Made by a program: the position numbers and the translations under genes
Origin: Heligmosomoides polygyrus polygyrus
Taxonomy: Eukaryota > Nematoda > Chromadorea > Rhabditida > Heligmosomidae
NCBI GenBank assembly: GCA_947396885.1
Contig: OX377205.1
Location: forward strand, 24,291,407 to 24,355,406
Direction: 5' to 3'
DNA length: 64,000 nt
Notes under the pieces: model-generated
Database searches by the model: none
Seen by the model: only the letters and a program-made list of their open reading frames with translations
What the model was told of the DNA's origin: nothing
Part shown: positions 34,701-46,400 of the stretch, piece by piece
Layout: every line of letters begins with the position of its first letter
Position numbering within the stretch: the first letter of the stretch is position 1

Positions 34701-35957
34701 TAACAGTAGAGTTCTATATCTATCTAAACATGAATACTCAACTGCCCTCTTCAAACAGCTATACAAACTTCATTATGTTATCATTTAGGAAAATGACGCC
34801 TTAATTCTTGTTAGACGCAGTGATTACAATACGTTTGTGTACTTTCGCCTCCGTGTAACTCTTTGGAAGATGTAATTGAGATAATGAATTGCCATTGTAA
34901 CTCGTATCATTTTCGTTTTTTCTTTCAATCCGCTACACAGCCGTGCCATAAAGAGAGCTCGTTTCGTTGACTGCTGTTCAATTTTCAAAATCAAAACAAC
35001 AATTTCTTTAAAAATTTAAGTGAAAATGTCTTCGATATAAATAGCCTACGTTTAGCCACGGACTGGTGACACATGGACGGAGGGTGTGGATATTCTGCCC
35101 GGAAATCTGTTGCCGTCGTTTCTTCGCAGTGGTGGAAAGCAGATTCGTGTGCTGGCTGCGACTCAAACGGATCATGAACCACCTGATCAAAAGAAGGGTC
35201 TAAAGCATAAGCTCGGAAAGCTATTCGACTGAGGCAGGTGAACATCTCCGAGAATGGTCAGCCAGATCTAGTCAAGGCTGTGAAATCGAGAAGGTCTCGG
35301 TAGCTGTGCAGCACAGCTGACATAAAGTCTTACCTAGCCCACCCATTCGTCATCCTCCTTCCTCTTGTTCTTAGCATCTAACCTTCTACGGGTGCTTGCA
35401 TTGCCAGCCCAATTATGGCTCATGCCAGATCGTTTTCCTTGACATCTTGCCGCTCCCTTTGTTCTGTTTCGACTATTTCTCGCGTAGAACCCGAAGTAGC
35501 CTTGACGTTTGGGTGGCAGAAGGACTATTTGACCGGGTTGTGCTCCGAGCGAAGCAACCACCAGCAGATTTCTATCATTATCGCTTTTCATTAGGTTGTA
35601 TTTGTTTAGCGTTTGCCGATACACAACAGGTATGTCATGTTGCCACAATGTACAATGTTTATATTCTATTAGAAATTTTATACATCTTTCCGGTGGTGCT
35701 GGCACATATATTTCGTATTTTCATCCGCGATGATGTCGTGGCACCTCCGGTTTGAGCTAGGCCTAACTGTTTTTCTTTAGCATTGGTTCCAGAAGACTAG
35801 CGAAGGCGAAGAATTCACATATGTCAAGCTACTGCGGGTGGGAGGTTCATTATGTGGGGTGTTACACCGTCACACCGTGAGCCCCGTTTACACTTCAAGA
35901 GAGGCGCGACCGCTTGCTCACGCAAGCTATGAACATCAATTGATTGCACGGTATTAA
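34701..35957. other. Intergenic DNA between trpp-10 and the hexosaminidase gene
   Basis: Overlapping open frames exist on both strands at 35334-35755 (about 120 codons each) and on the minus strand at 34991-35245. None shows a recognisable domain or splice context, and their mutual overlap argues against coding. Confidence 0.4.
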
Positions 35958-36471
35958 TCTTTCCATCGGCCTTCATATTCGCATAGCACAAACTTTAGAG
36001 GGATTGAAGGACATATGGACTGCCGGCGGACGAACGGGTGAAGTCTTTTACTGGAGTAAGATTTCTAGGAGCAAAGGCTGAAGATAGGCATCGATTGATC
36101 GTTCCAACCGGCGAACGTGAGAGGTCAGCCACTCAGTAGAGTGTGGTTTCAGACCAAAAGTGATTCGAGTCCATTTTTTGGCATCTTGAGCAGCTTGGAC
36201 ACAATAGTGGGAGTGAACTGCGTAAACAGTTCCAATGTCCTGCAACCCTTAACACCTTCGATGATAAGAAGCAGCCTTCGCGATTCGAAAGTCTGCGACA
36301 CTGGGGCTATGTTTAGAACATCGAACGTCTAATTCCGATAGATTTGCACTATTTCTGCTCCTAGAAATCTTACTCCAGTAAAAGACTTCACCCGTTCGTC
36401 CGCCGGCAGTCCATATGTCCTTCAATCCCTCTAAAGTTTGTGCTATGCGAATATGAAGGCCGATGGAAAGA
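35958..36471. mobile_element. Element with 116-bp perfect inverted repeats
   Basis: 35958-36073 and 36356-36471 are reverse complements over 116 bp with no mismatch seen, enclosing 282 bp of unrelated sequence. Outer termini read tctttccatcggccttcat. No flanking duplication identified and no recognisable transposase. The full identity contrasts with the decayed arms of the other foldback elements, suggesting a young insertion or an assembly-made palindrome. Confidence 0.85.
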
Positions 36472-37380
36472 CTTCGCAACATATGAATATAATCGATAGA
36501 TTTGATCGATTTCTCTCCAGAGTTGACCGCTTGGAATAGGAATCAGGTGAATATAACGGTCAGGCTTCGCAGTAATTGAATCACTATAACACTGATCTGT
36601 TATTAAAATTTCCGGAGCGAATCGTCGGCCAGAGGTCAGACTGGTTGCTAAGTCGATTAAGTTCCGATATGCTATAAAACCTTAGTGTAGCTAAAAAGAG
36701 CAATTTGAATTGAAATTTCGAAAGAAATCTAAATTGAGAGGAATTTGATTGGAGGAGAGTTCATTCTTTGTTTGAGAGACCGGGTATTTCATTGTAGACC
36801 CCCATAAGCAGGTTGAACAGCGCCATAGATGGAAGCCACGGATGTGGATCACCCGCTTAGCTTAACCGACACCAATAGCTCTCAAGCTTTTACTACACCC
36901 TGCGACATAACTAGAACTTCGCCTTAGATGGATGGCTACGGTTGAGTGAACCAAATGCGAAGCTAGAGCTTCTTATCGTTAGTCAGATTCAGTTGTGCTC
37001 ACTCTCCTTACAGTACCGCTGTATCAGCTTCGTACCTTTCTCATTGTAGTTCTTCCTTGATGTGGCCGATGTGCTGTACCCCGTTGAAGTTCAATGTCTT
37101 CAAATATTGATTGCATTGTTTTGCTGTATGTATTCGGTGATCCGTTTGTTCGCTCCCATTGTACGCGATGACGACTCAGATCTGTTTCCTTGGACCGGTG
37201 CGTCCTGATTTAGCTGTGATTCCCTCTCTTTGTTTGCAATCGTGTGCATGATAGTGATTTTCATAATAATAAATGCTTTTATACGAAGGATCACATGCAT
37301 TGTAGGTAGATCCGTGTAGCCGGCGCTATGTCCCTACTTGTTCCTTCCTTTGTCATTGCGATTTAATTGGTTCATTTGTT
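36472..37380. other. Upstream region of the hexosaminidase gene
   Basis: AT-rich, no gene or repeat recognised; presumed promoter region. Confidence 0.4.
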
Positions 37381-37392
37381 CTCTGGATTCAG
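37381..37392 (+). promoter_or_regulatory. Probable spliced-leader acceptor of the hexosaminidase gene
   Basis: ctctggattcag ends 17 nt before the ATG at 37410, with no conserved coding sequence upstream. This fits an SL trans-splice site. A cis-spliced 5' UTR exon is an alternative. Confidence 0.45.
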
Positions 37393-37409
37393 GTGCTCTA
37401 GGAGCTCGA

Positions 37410-40400
37410 ATGCTCGCCTCGTACAAGTATCATGTGCGGCGGATAGCGTGGATATTCGCTGCCAGCGGTCTGCTGGTGTACGTGATGTTTCAACTGAGCT
37501 CGGATGATGTGATAGATTCCGAGGCGCGTAGGAAGAACATTGGTGGACCGTTCGACGAGCAACCATTTAGAGAGGTAAGTTATACGCCACCTTTCCTGTG
37601 CCTTGTTTGTTAACTCATCAACATTCGCTAACGCGATTGCTCCGAATCAAATATCTTCAGTAGTTCCCTTCACTATATATTAAGAAACTATAAATGGACA
37701 GAAACATCGTTTCGATCCGATTGCTTCTACAGGTTACTTGAGGTCTGCGCTGGCGAAGGAGAACACACTGAGCAAGAAAAAAAATTTCATGATGTGGCCA
37801 GTTTTACGCAGATATGGTATATGGGCCACATCCTGAAGTTATTTGTCCAGGCACGAACCCGCTTTCCTAAAACAACGAGGAGGTCGATTATCAAATAAGC
37901 AGCCGTCGGAGCGGCCTCTTGGCCACACTGACGGCTTCTTAACGGCTTCGCCGTGGTAATAACTTCTCATTATTAATTGTAGCTGCCACCTGTGTCATGG
38001 TTTCCTCAGGAAGAACATCTTAACTTCGTCGATTGGGGCTAGTTAGAAGAAAATCGAAAAATGAACGTCATCTACAGAGAGTCGATAATCTGACCAATAC
38101 CGATTGATGGCGATCGATACTTCAAAAACAAACTTAGGATTCGTGTTCAGCGACCTCGATTACCTCTAGAGCTAAAGTGTCGAGCCTCTTGTGTGACGTC
38201 CACAGAAAATCGATAATTTGACCAATATCGATTGATGTCGATCGATACTTCAAAAACGAACTTCAGATTCGTGTTCACCGTCCTCAACTACTCCCATGGC
38301 TGAAATTTCGTGCCGCTGTTGATCGCCATCAATCGTCGAGAAACCCACTTCCCCCACTCCAGTTGTGACGGACGGAAACACACACACGCTTACTCCTTTA
38401 AATGTAGTAGGATGTTGTCCTAATGATCTTCAGTATTTGAGTGAGCAGAACTACAGTATGTGTGGCGCAATCGGGAGAAGTCGGTGACCTAACTGCCATC
38501 CACTTTGAACCCAACTATTTCCATGATAGCAGCTTCTATGGTATTTCTACAAGGCGGATGAAATGGAGTTCCTACGTTTGGTGCTTCCCGGGTCACGGTA
38601 GCATAATTGCCGCCCCGAATTACGGTGTGGTGACCGGCTACTGAGTCCGCTTCGGATGTGCCAGGCCAGTAGGGTTTACTTTGTGTTGTGGGGCGGATTG
38701 TCGTACTACAGAGCCGAGACTATGGGTTTTATTAGTTTTTTGCACTCTCTATTTGTCATGTGCTTTCGAACCGCCGAATGGCTAACGGGAGGAGCACCTT
38801 GAAAAACTCTTTGTTGAGGCCTAAACATCAAAATAATTCTATGCAAACACTTGCAGAGACCACACATAAGCTGTAAAATAATCAGATAGGAAAAAAGAAA
38901 AAGGCTAGATTTTGTTTTATCCCCATGCCCTGAAGCGCTTTGAAGCCTATCGTCAATGCTTTTTAGTTATTCACTAATTTAGCAGTATCACCAGTAAACT
39001 TGTTTGATATACCGTGTCGTAGTGCTTCTAGCTCAAATGGAAAGATCGACTATCGTGAAAACTTCTGCTGCTGCTCTGCGGCAACTATGCTCCTTCCGTT
39101 TCATCTTACCGCAAAGTCTTGTCCAAAAAAGTGCACTTCACCTGTCTACCCTACCTTAATTCAGCGCATCGCCCCGCCTTCTACAGTAAGGAGAGGCACT
39201 TAACGTAACGCACCCGATGAAGTGTTACCGAACTTGTCTGCCAGCCGATGGACAAATTAGTGGTTCATCTTTCCCGGGCAATTCTCAGTATTTATAGGTA
39301 GTTGGGCGAAAAATGAAATCTTTTGGCTCGGTTCTGTGCTCTGTGTGGTAGACGGACCACTCCTGGAATTCTTTGTATGAGCACCAACACGCTCCCCTAT
39401 AATAAGAATCAATTAGCCGATCCTGGATGAATGGAAGGCTTGGTTGGACTAGACGGAATTCGAGTTAAGAACCACAATTTACAGAGCGCGTGACTGCCGG
39501 CTCCTCCGATTACGCAGCCACGTACCCTATAAACGCTCCATATACGGACCCAAGGGTGTAGAACTCTGCTCATTGCCACCGTCTTACCACAACAAGTCGT
39601 GGTGTGGGCCAGATGCTCTTGAAGGTATCCAAGGTGTCGCAAGGAAGTAGAGTGCGTGGCACATTCCCAATGAATCCTTCCACTTCACTCCTTTTGTCTT
39701 TCAGTTTCAAGTTTTACCTTAAAAAATTGCATTCTTCTATCATTGTTACACTTCTTATTGTTATTTCTTCATTCTGAATGTACTTTTCCTGCTATGAGAG
39801 CTGCGGTATTATGGAGCAGAAGAGAAATTGAAGGCCAACTATGGTGTCATCATAGCGTAGCTGCTGTAACAACGGTTTTATTTTATCTCTTGCAATTTTT
39901 ATTTTCAGGTAATTGTTCACCTCGATCTCAAGGGTGCTCCACCAATTGTACCTGTATACGAGTGGCTTTTCCCGTTGCTGAAAAGCTTGGGCGTCAAAGG
40001 TGTACTTATGGAGTACGAGGACATGTTTCCGTATTCGGGCGAACTGGCGAAGGTGAGCCTCAGTCCTGTAAATGTTTAATCGGAACGAGAAAAAAGTCAG
40101 ATCGCTAGAAATGTCCGGATTTTGTTGAGGCTGGGTGCTCTCATATAGGTTCGTGTCTCAACAGCTTTAGGTTGTTTGCCGTTTGCGCAAAAAATGCACC
40201 ATGAGCTGTCCCTGACTTCATCAGCCCGTATATGTTATACTAAAGTAACCTTATTCCTTTAGATATCAAGAGCCAGCCATTACAATAGGAGTGACATTAA
40301 TGAAATCAATAGGGTAAGTATGTTTTAATTGTTAACTTTTTTCTTCATACTCTCGTTCCTTTCGCTAGGCATTGACTGAGTGTGAGAATAAAGCCAATTC

Positions 40401-43400
40401 TTTCAGATAGCTTCTGAAAACAATCTCGAAATTATACCACTGGTGCAAACGTTTGGCCATATGGAGTTCATTCTGAAGTACTCCCACTTCGCTCACTTGA
40501 GAGAGAATCCTCTGGCGGTATGGATTTGCTTTGTTTTCAGAACTAACTCAAACCTCAAGACATGGAGAGACCCATCTTGACTTTCAGATGGGTGTCGCTT
40601 AGATGTTATTTTGCGTACTTTTCTTTGCCAGTATTTGTTTAGTTGGCAATTTACAATGACGATGTCTTTTATTCAGAAGAGGATTTCATTGAAAAAAAAA
40701 TGCGAAATGAAGCAGAATATTGGCGAATTTTCTCATTCCCTTCATTAAACTATTTAGTTGCATAAGTTATGCGCTATCAGCTTGTTTCTCGAGCAGTAGA
40801 TAGAATCCTAGCACTCCCAATAAACGCGTGTTCATTCGCTCACCTTACTTGTAGAAGTCCAGCACCACCATTTCCAAATACTCAGGTATTTTGTTTTATT
40901 TTATTTATTTATTCAATACGAAAGCGATAAGCGCGGCCGCTAGATACACAGAAACACAATAGAACAGCACAACCGAAGCGCAAAAAAAACTTAGGGATAA
41001 ACTCAAAAAAACATAGCAAGAAATCGAATGAAATGTCAGGTCTGCAGCCAAGAATAGCCCAATACAGCGCACTTAACGCGCAACCCAGAGTCGAAAAAAT
41101 ATAAAACACCTCAGTCCTATACATCATAACTCAGCAACGACTTTTGGACTGAACGCTTAAGCTGCCCCAGAGAAAAGGAGGATTGCATGCACTTCGTCGC
41201 CCTAAGATAAGCGCTTGCTGCCCTGTGAGGGAAGAGGCCTACTTTAAACCTGCTCATAGGGCAGGAGAGGAAAATCTTTTCTTGTTCTCCCTTAGTGTGA
41301 GAAGCTCGCATTGTAAAGAAACTGGATTCCCTATGATGCGGTTGGTGGAGTAACTTGTAGACCATGCAAATGTCAAAGATTTTTCTAAGAGATGCCAGGG
41401 AATGGAGACCTAGGTATTTATTCCTTATCGAGGCTCTAGGTACCCTAGAGTACAAAAAACCTCCAATACGAATGAGCACCTCGCGGGTAAAATTATTCTG
41501 TACCTTTTCCAGCGCGTTAATCAAGTTTTTCCTACTGGGGAAAAGACCGTAGTGGAAGACTCCACTAACGGACGCACATACGACTTGTAAGCCCTTACCA
41601 AAACAGCCTTATTCCTGGTAGTCAAACCTTTGAAAATCTGATAGATTCTATGCTGGGCACGCCTGCAACAAATGGACACGTGCTCAGAGAAATCCATTTT
41701 AGCGTCATAGTGGAAACCAAGATCCTTGACGCTACTCACCGATTGGATAGGGAAATTGTCAATACGATACTCACGATCTTGAGAGACTGAGGAACGGCCC
41801 TGGTGAAGCGACATGTACACAGTTTTACTCGGGGACAGCGGAAGCTGCCACCTCTTACTCCACTGGACTAGCAGATCTACCGCCTCCTGAAGCCTTCCAA
41901 CATCCTGCGAATCTACAATTACCTTATACAACTTGATGTCGTCGGCGTACATCCTGACCTTGACCCCAGTGGGTTCTATGATTGTAGGCAAATCAGCAGT
42001 GTAAAGATTGAATAAGATTGGTGATAAGACACCACCTTAAAGCACGCCGCTGTAGACGGCTTTGACCCCAGAAAGGGACTGCCCCAAACGCACTTGGAAA
42101 AAAACTCTCCAATCCGCTTCACTATAATGGGATGAAATTTAAGCATAGACAGCTTAGACAAAAGTTTCCTGTGCGATACACGATCAAAGGCCTTAGCGAA
42201 ATCGAAATAGATGACATCACAACTCAAATTATTGTCCAAAGCCTCACCCAGTCATTGATACATTCTATTATAGAAGGTTCGTTTCAATTGATCGACCTGT
42301 AATAAATCCATGCTGTCCAGGAGATAGAATCCCACGCTTGCAAGCAAACTCCAGTATGTATTCCTTAAGAACCTTCAACCTTTGTTCACCTCTGTTGTCT
42401 TTCAGGTGTTTCAGGTGACGTTGCTAGAATGCTGCTAGCCTCCTTTCTAGTAGTCTAAGGAGAAGTGATGTCGTATGCTTAGTTTGTTCGTGGTGTGGAT
42501 GGAGCCAACGAGGTTCGGCCTTGCTTTTGCTTTCTAATCATTTTTTAAGAACACGCATGTAAGCTTCTATAATCCATTTTCCAAATAGTGTAGTCGATGC
42601 ACTTAATGCTGTGGTGACGGTATGACACCCGGTTGTGACAGTCGTCGTACTCATGCTTTGGTTATGCTACTACTGACACTCACACTATTTGTGCACTTAC
42701 TTGATGTGCAAGCTGTTTTTGTGGAGTTGGTGCGGTTTTATTAGAAAATGCGGTAAAGAATGCCGGGCAAGTAAAGGCGGGGTTATCCGTTCTCGTCAAT
42801 GGAACACACCATTCTGTTTGGATCTGGATTAACCGTACTGCAGACGAAACACTGGTTTGTTGCCAATCTGGGCGTTTATTTAAAAGGTTCAGCGGGACAA
42901 ATTTCATCGGGTGCCAACACCGGTTCGGTGAGAAAGTGAATAGAAATGCCGGTAGAAACGTTTGGGCTGCGGAGCCAATAATGTTGAACAAATTTTATCC
43001 AGCTTATGTCGCTGTGCCCCATGTATGGGAGCGTGCTGCGCAGCCGGAAAAGGCGTTGGCTGTCGCATGCACCCGATAACAGAATCTTGGTGCGGATTTC
43101 CTGTCCAAGCCTATCAAGCCTTCCATCACTCCTTGGACAGTGATTTGGTACCACACTTGTCTGGGAAAAATTGTTCATCGGCCTGGCCACCGCAGGTCAT
43201 TGCTTAGCCAAATACGCATTCAATTTGCTTCCACAATATTCCGTAGAAGTAGGATGTGGGGCGCATCCCAAAAGGGGTTGATCAGCGCCGTCCTTTATCC
43301 TTTATGTATAGATGTTCCACATCTGATGAGTCTGAAAAAAACGAATCAGAAAAAATCAAAGTAGTTGGAAAAGTTACTCGTCCATGAGCCAAGAATACCA

Positions 43401-46400
43401 TCGACGTGTACGATCCTGTAGAGCTTCAAATGCGGTCGAACATGGAGGAACGTCAGCTGTGGCTGTAAACAGATGTTAACAAGTGGCTGAAGGGGATAGT
43501 AGTAGAGGAATCCAACGACCCTCTTATTTCTTGTATTCCGATGAAAATGAAGTAATTCGTAGGTTCTACCAAGAATATGGCATTTACAGGGTATTCTAAA
43601 CGTAACTTGGAAAGTGAGATCGAAATCATATGTTGTTTTTGGAAGGACGTTTGCTAAGCTGCACTTTTCCCTCTTAAGTGCAAAGCAAGGATCATGTTAC
43701 TCACCATCTGTTTTGCAACTGAGTTTTTTAACCATTAGTTTCCTCTTGTTTCGCACCATAGTTTTTTGTGAGCACCTTTTGGTTCAACTATCCTATGTTG
43801 TATTGTGCGTTCTTTTTCTGAATGCAACACCGTTTAGCATTTCCAGCACTATCTCCGCAACCTAGTGAGACTCGTTTTCAGCACACTTGCACTACAAATA
43901 ATGCCGCAACATGCCACCAGAATTTGTTGCGTGCAGCTGGTGAGCCACTTCTGGCGAAATAGTCACGAAGTTTCATGTTAGCTGTTTCATAAAATAGATG
44001 GAAAGGTCAGGAGTAGCCATCCGCGGCAGAGCCAGAGAACGAAGTACCACGCAACTCAGATTAAATGGTTCTTGTGATGATAGTGAGGTACTCCGGCGCC
44101 GCGGGGGGCTATGGATCGAGCTTGACGTCGTATTTTGGAAATTATTTTTTGTTTTTTCACACAATACTACTAATTATATTACTATTGAGATAGTTTTCCC
44201 AGCATCGCTGGGAAGCGCTATCAATGAAAAATCGGAGCTAGTATGTATAGCGAGGTACTCCGGCACGATTTCATAGTGCATTTAGGTGCCCCAAACTCGT
44301 TTGTGTGGGTACTAGTACTATAATACTTTTATATTGCGAAATTTAAAAAAAATTAGTTCCGTAATGGCCAAAAAATGACTAGAAACCAGTTAGTTTATGC
44401 TGTTACAGGATGTTTTGTTGCGATCAAAACTCTTACGCCAGGCAGAACTCGAACCCGGCAGCGCGACAGGAGGTACACCCGTCCCTCGCTGGGGGGGGGG
44501 GGGGCGTGGCCTCAGGAGGTACAGCCGTTATTCTGCGGACTGGAAACTTTTGTTTTGCGTGTCAAAGGTTCCGTAAGGCAGCCGTTAGACTATCGGTGAA
44601 GCCTAGGGGGTTGGGGTGGGTGAGCAGGGGGATGAGAGGAAGATCGCACGCCCCCCAGCAGGGGCGGGTGTACCTCCTGACCGTTCCCCCTCGAACCCGC
44701 ATCTTCTGCTTTCCGGGCAGCGATGTTCCATGCTGATATCAGCGGCCGGCCCATCCCGTATCACGGGTGGGTGCTGACAGACCTCGAGGATATCGCGGAT
44801 GTCACGTGCGGTCAAACAGCGCCGGTGGTGTAAGGCGAACATCGCCGCCCGGCAAGCAGAAGGTGCGGGTTCGAGTCCCGCCTGGCGCAAAAGGTTTGGT
44901 CGCAATAAAAACATCCTGTATCAGCATATAGCCTCTCCACCAGCCGCTCCAGGCTTGTGCAAATGTGTTAAAGCCATTTAGTTTAATTTTAAGGAGCCCT
45001 AGCTTTTTATTTCATTAAGTAGCTAAGGTAGCTGATATTTCTTTGGGATTTTGTTTTTGTGGTAGTGTAGCCTTCAGAGAGCATTGTGACTGATCCTACT
45101 TATTAATTTCTGGTAATGCACGATAGGCACTTTCTTCAGACTTCACCGCGTTCAGTGATATGCTTTCAGGATGACACCATTTGCCCGTCCGATCTGCGTT
45201 CAATCGAACTCATTCGCAATGTGATTGACCAGGTCAGTAGAAGTGCATACCGTGACTTATAGCCGTTGGCAACAAAATTTCCTCCTCAGTTTGTACCGCC
45301 AGATAATCGGATGTGTGTTTTTTCATCCTCTGTGTAGATAGCTGCAGATGCCGTCCATCAGGGTTACTTTCCACGGCATGCAGCTGGAAAATTTGCAGAA
45401 AACGTCTGCAAATTGTGTTGATGTCAGGACCCCTCAAATAGCAACCAGCCAGTTAAAATGCAAAAGTGCCACAACTTAGCAGAAGGCAACCCCCACCTGC
45501 AACGCCACTATCCACTGCGCCCGAACTGCTCGCCGCCAGCAGCATTGCTGGTGTAGAAGAGACACCCTAGCGCTCGCGGCGACACCGCAGACCTCGCCGC
45601 CGCGACTCCATGGTAACTTTAAGCACCCCCGTACTCGTTTGTTTTAACGGCTTGGCTAAAAGGAAACAACCTTTGCACTACTGGAGGAGTGGAGATTCTT
45701 CTAATATGATTCGCTTTTCCCGTTCAGACGTACGCTGCAGATCCTTCTGTTGTGTCTAGAAGTTTGCTACTGCGTTAGCATAATTCTGGGTACTACATAG
45801 AAAGGAGTCGCAGAGGGTGGCGTTGTTTTCCTAATTGGTTAGCATTCTTTCTTTTAAACCTTTCTTAGATTTCCGTGCCGATTAGTGGAAGCTCCATTCC
45901 ACTGAAAGGATTTCTGGTGTCCGAAAGACCCTGATACGCTGGTTGCTTCACCTTAAGTCGTAGAAGAGGCTATCATTGGAAAGAAGCTGTTAGAAGCCTA
46001 GACGAGACCGAACCGATCTTTCAGAAGACCCCTTCTGCGTAGCTTGAACACTACGTTAATGCTCTCAGGCAAAACCGCTGTTGTCTCTCCATTCGCTACC
46101 GTATTAGTATGAGTAGGCGTTATGAATTTCTATCGACTCTTCTGGTGACGGATTCTTCATTCCCGGGGTAAAGATAAAGAAGTGGTGGGTATATGGAGAC
46201 CCACCAGGATCGCCAAGTATCCTCCGCAGTATATCCGCAAATGGGTGGGTTAGGCAGGTGATGAATGCCATGTCGCGGGCATGTTTCTCTTTTGTCCCCG
46301 CGTTCCCTCGAGTGTAATTGTTGACGGATTCAGCACCAGCGATTCCTAAGCGGTTAAGTCAGTTGGTGGAAGAAGTATAAACAACACAACCGTGTGCGCT

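Larger units (their letters stand above)
44406..44918. mobile_element. MITE with tRNA-like terminal inverted repeats
   Basis: Termini CAGGATGTTTTGTTGCGA and the complement of TCGCAATAAAAACATCCTG are flanked by TA on both sides (44404-44405, 44919-44920), fitting Tc1/mariner-type insertion. Inverted similarity extends about 50 bp inwards and includes ACTCGAACCCG, the complement of a Pol III B box, at both ends. The left arm is interrupted by the nested MITE 44458-44690. No transposase. A related fragment is at 54765-54890. Confidence 0.87.

Noticed and set aside
35334..35755. Overlapping frames of about 120 codons on both strands upstream of the hexosaminidase gene
   Set aside because: They overlap each other on opposite strands and neither shows a domain or gene context.
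44819..44888. Functional tRNA gene
   Set aside because: The T arm and acceptor stem are good, but the anticodon stem is mismatched, T33 is replaced by C, and the sequence lies inside a MITE arm. Described as tRNA-like only.
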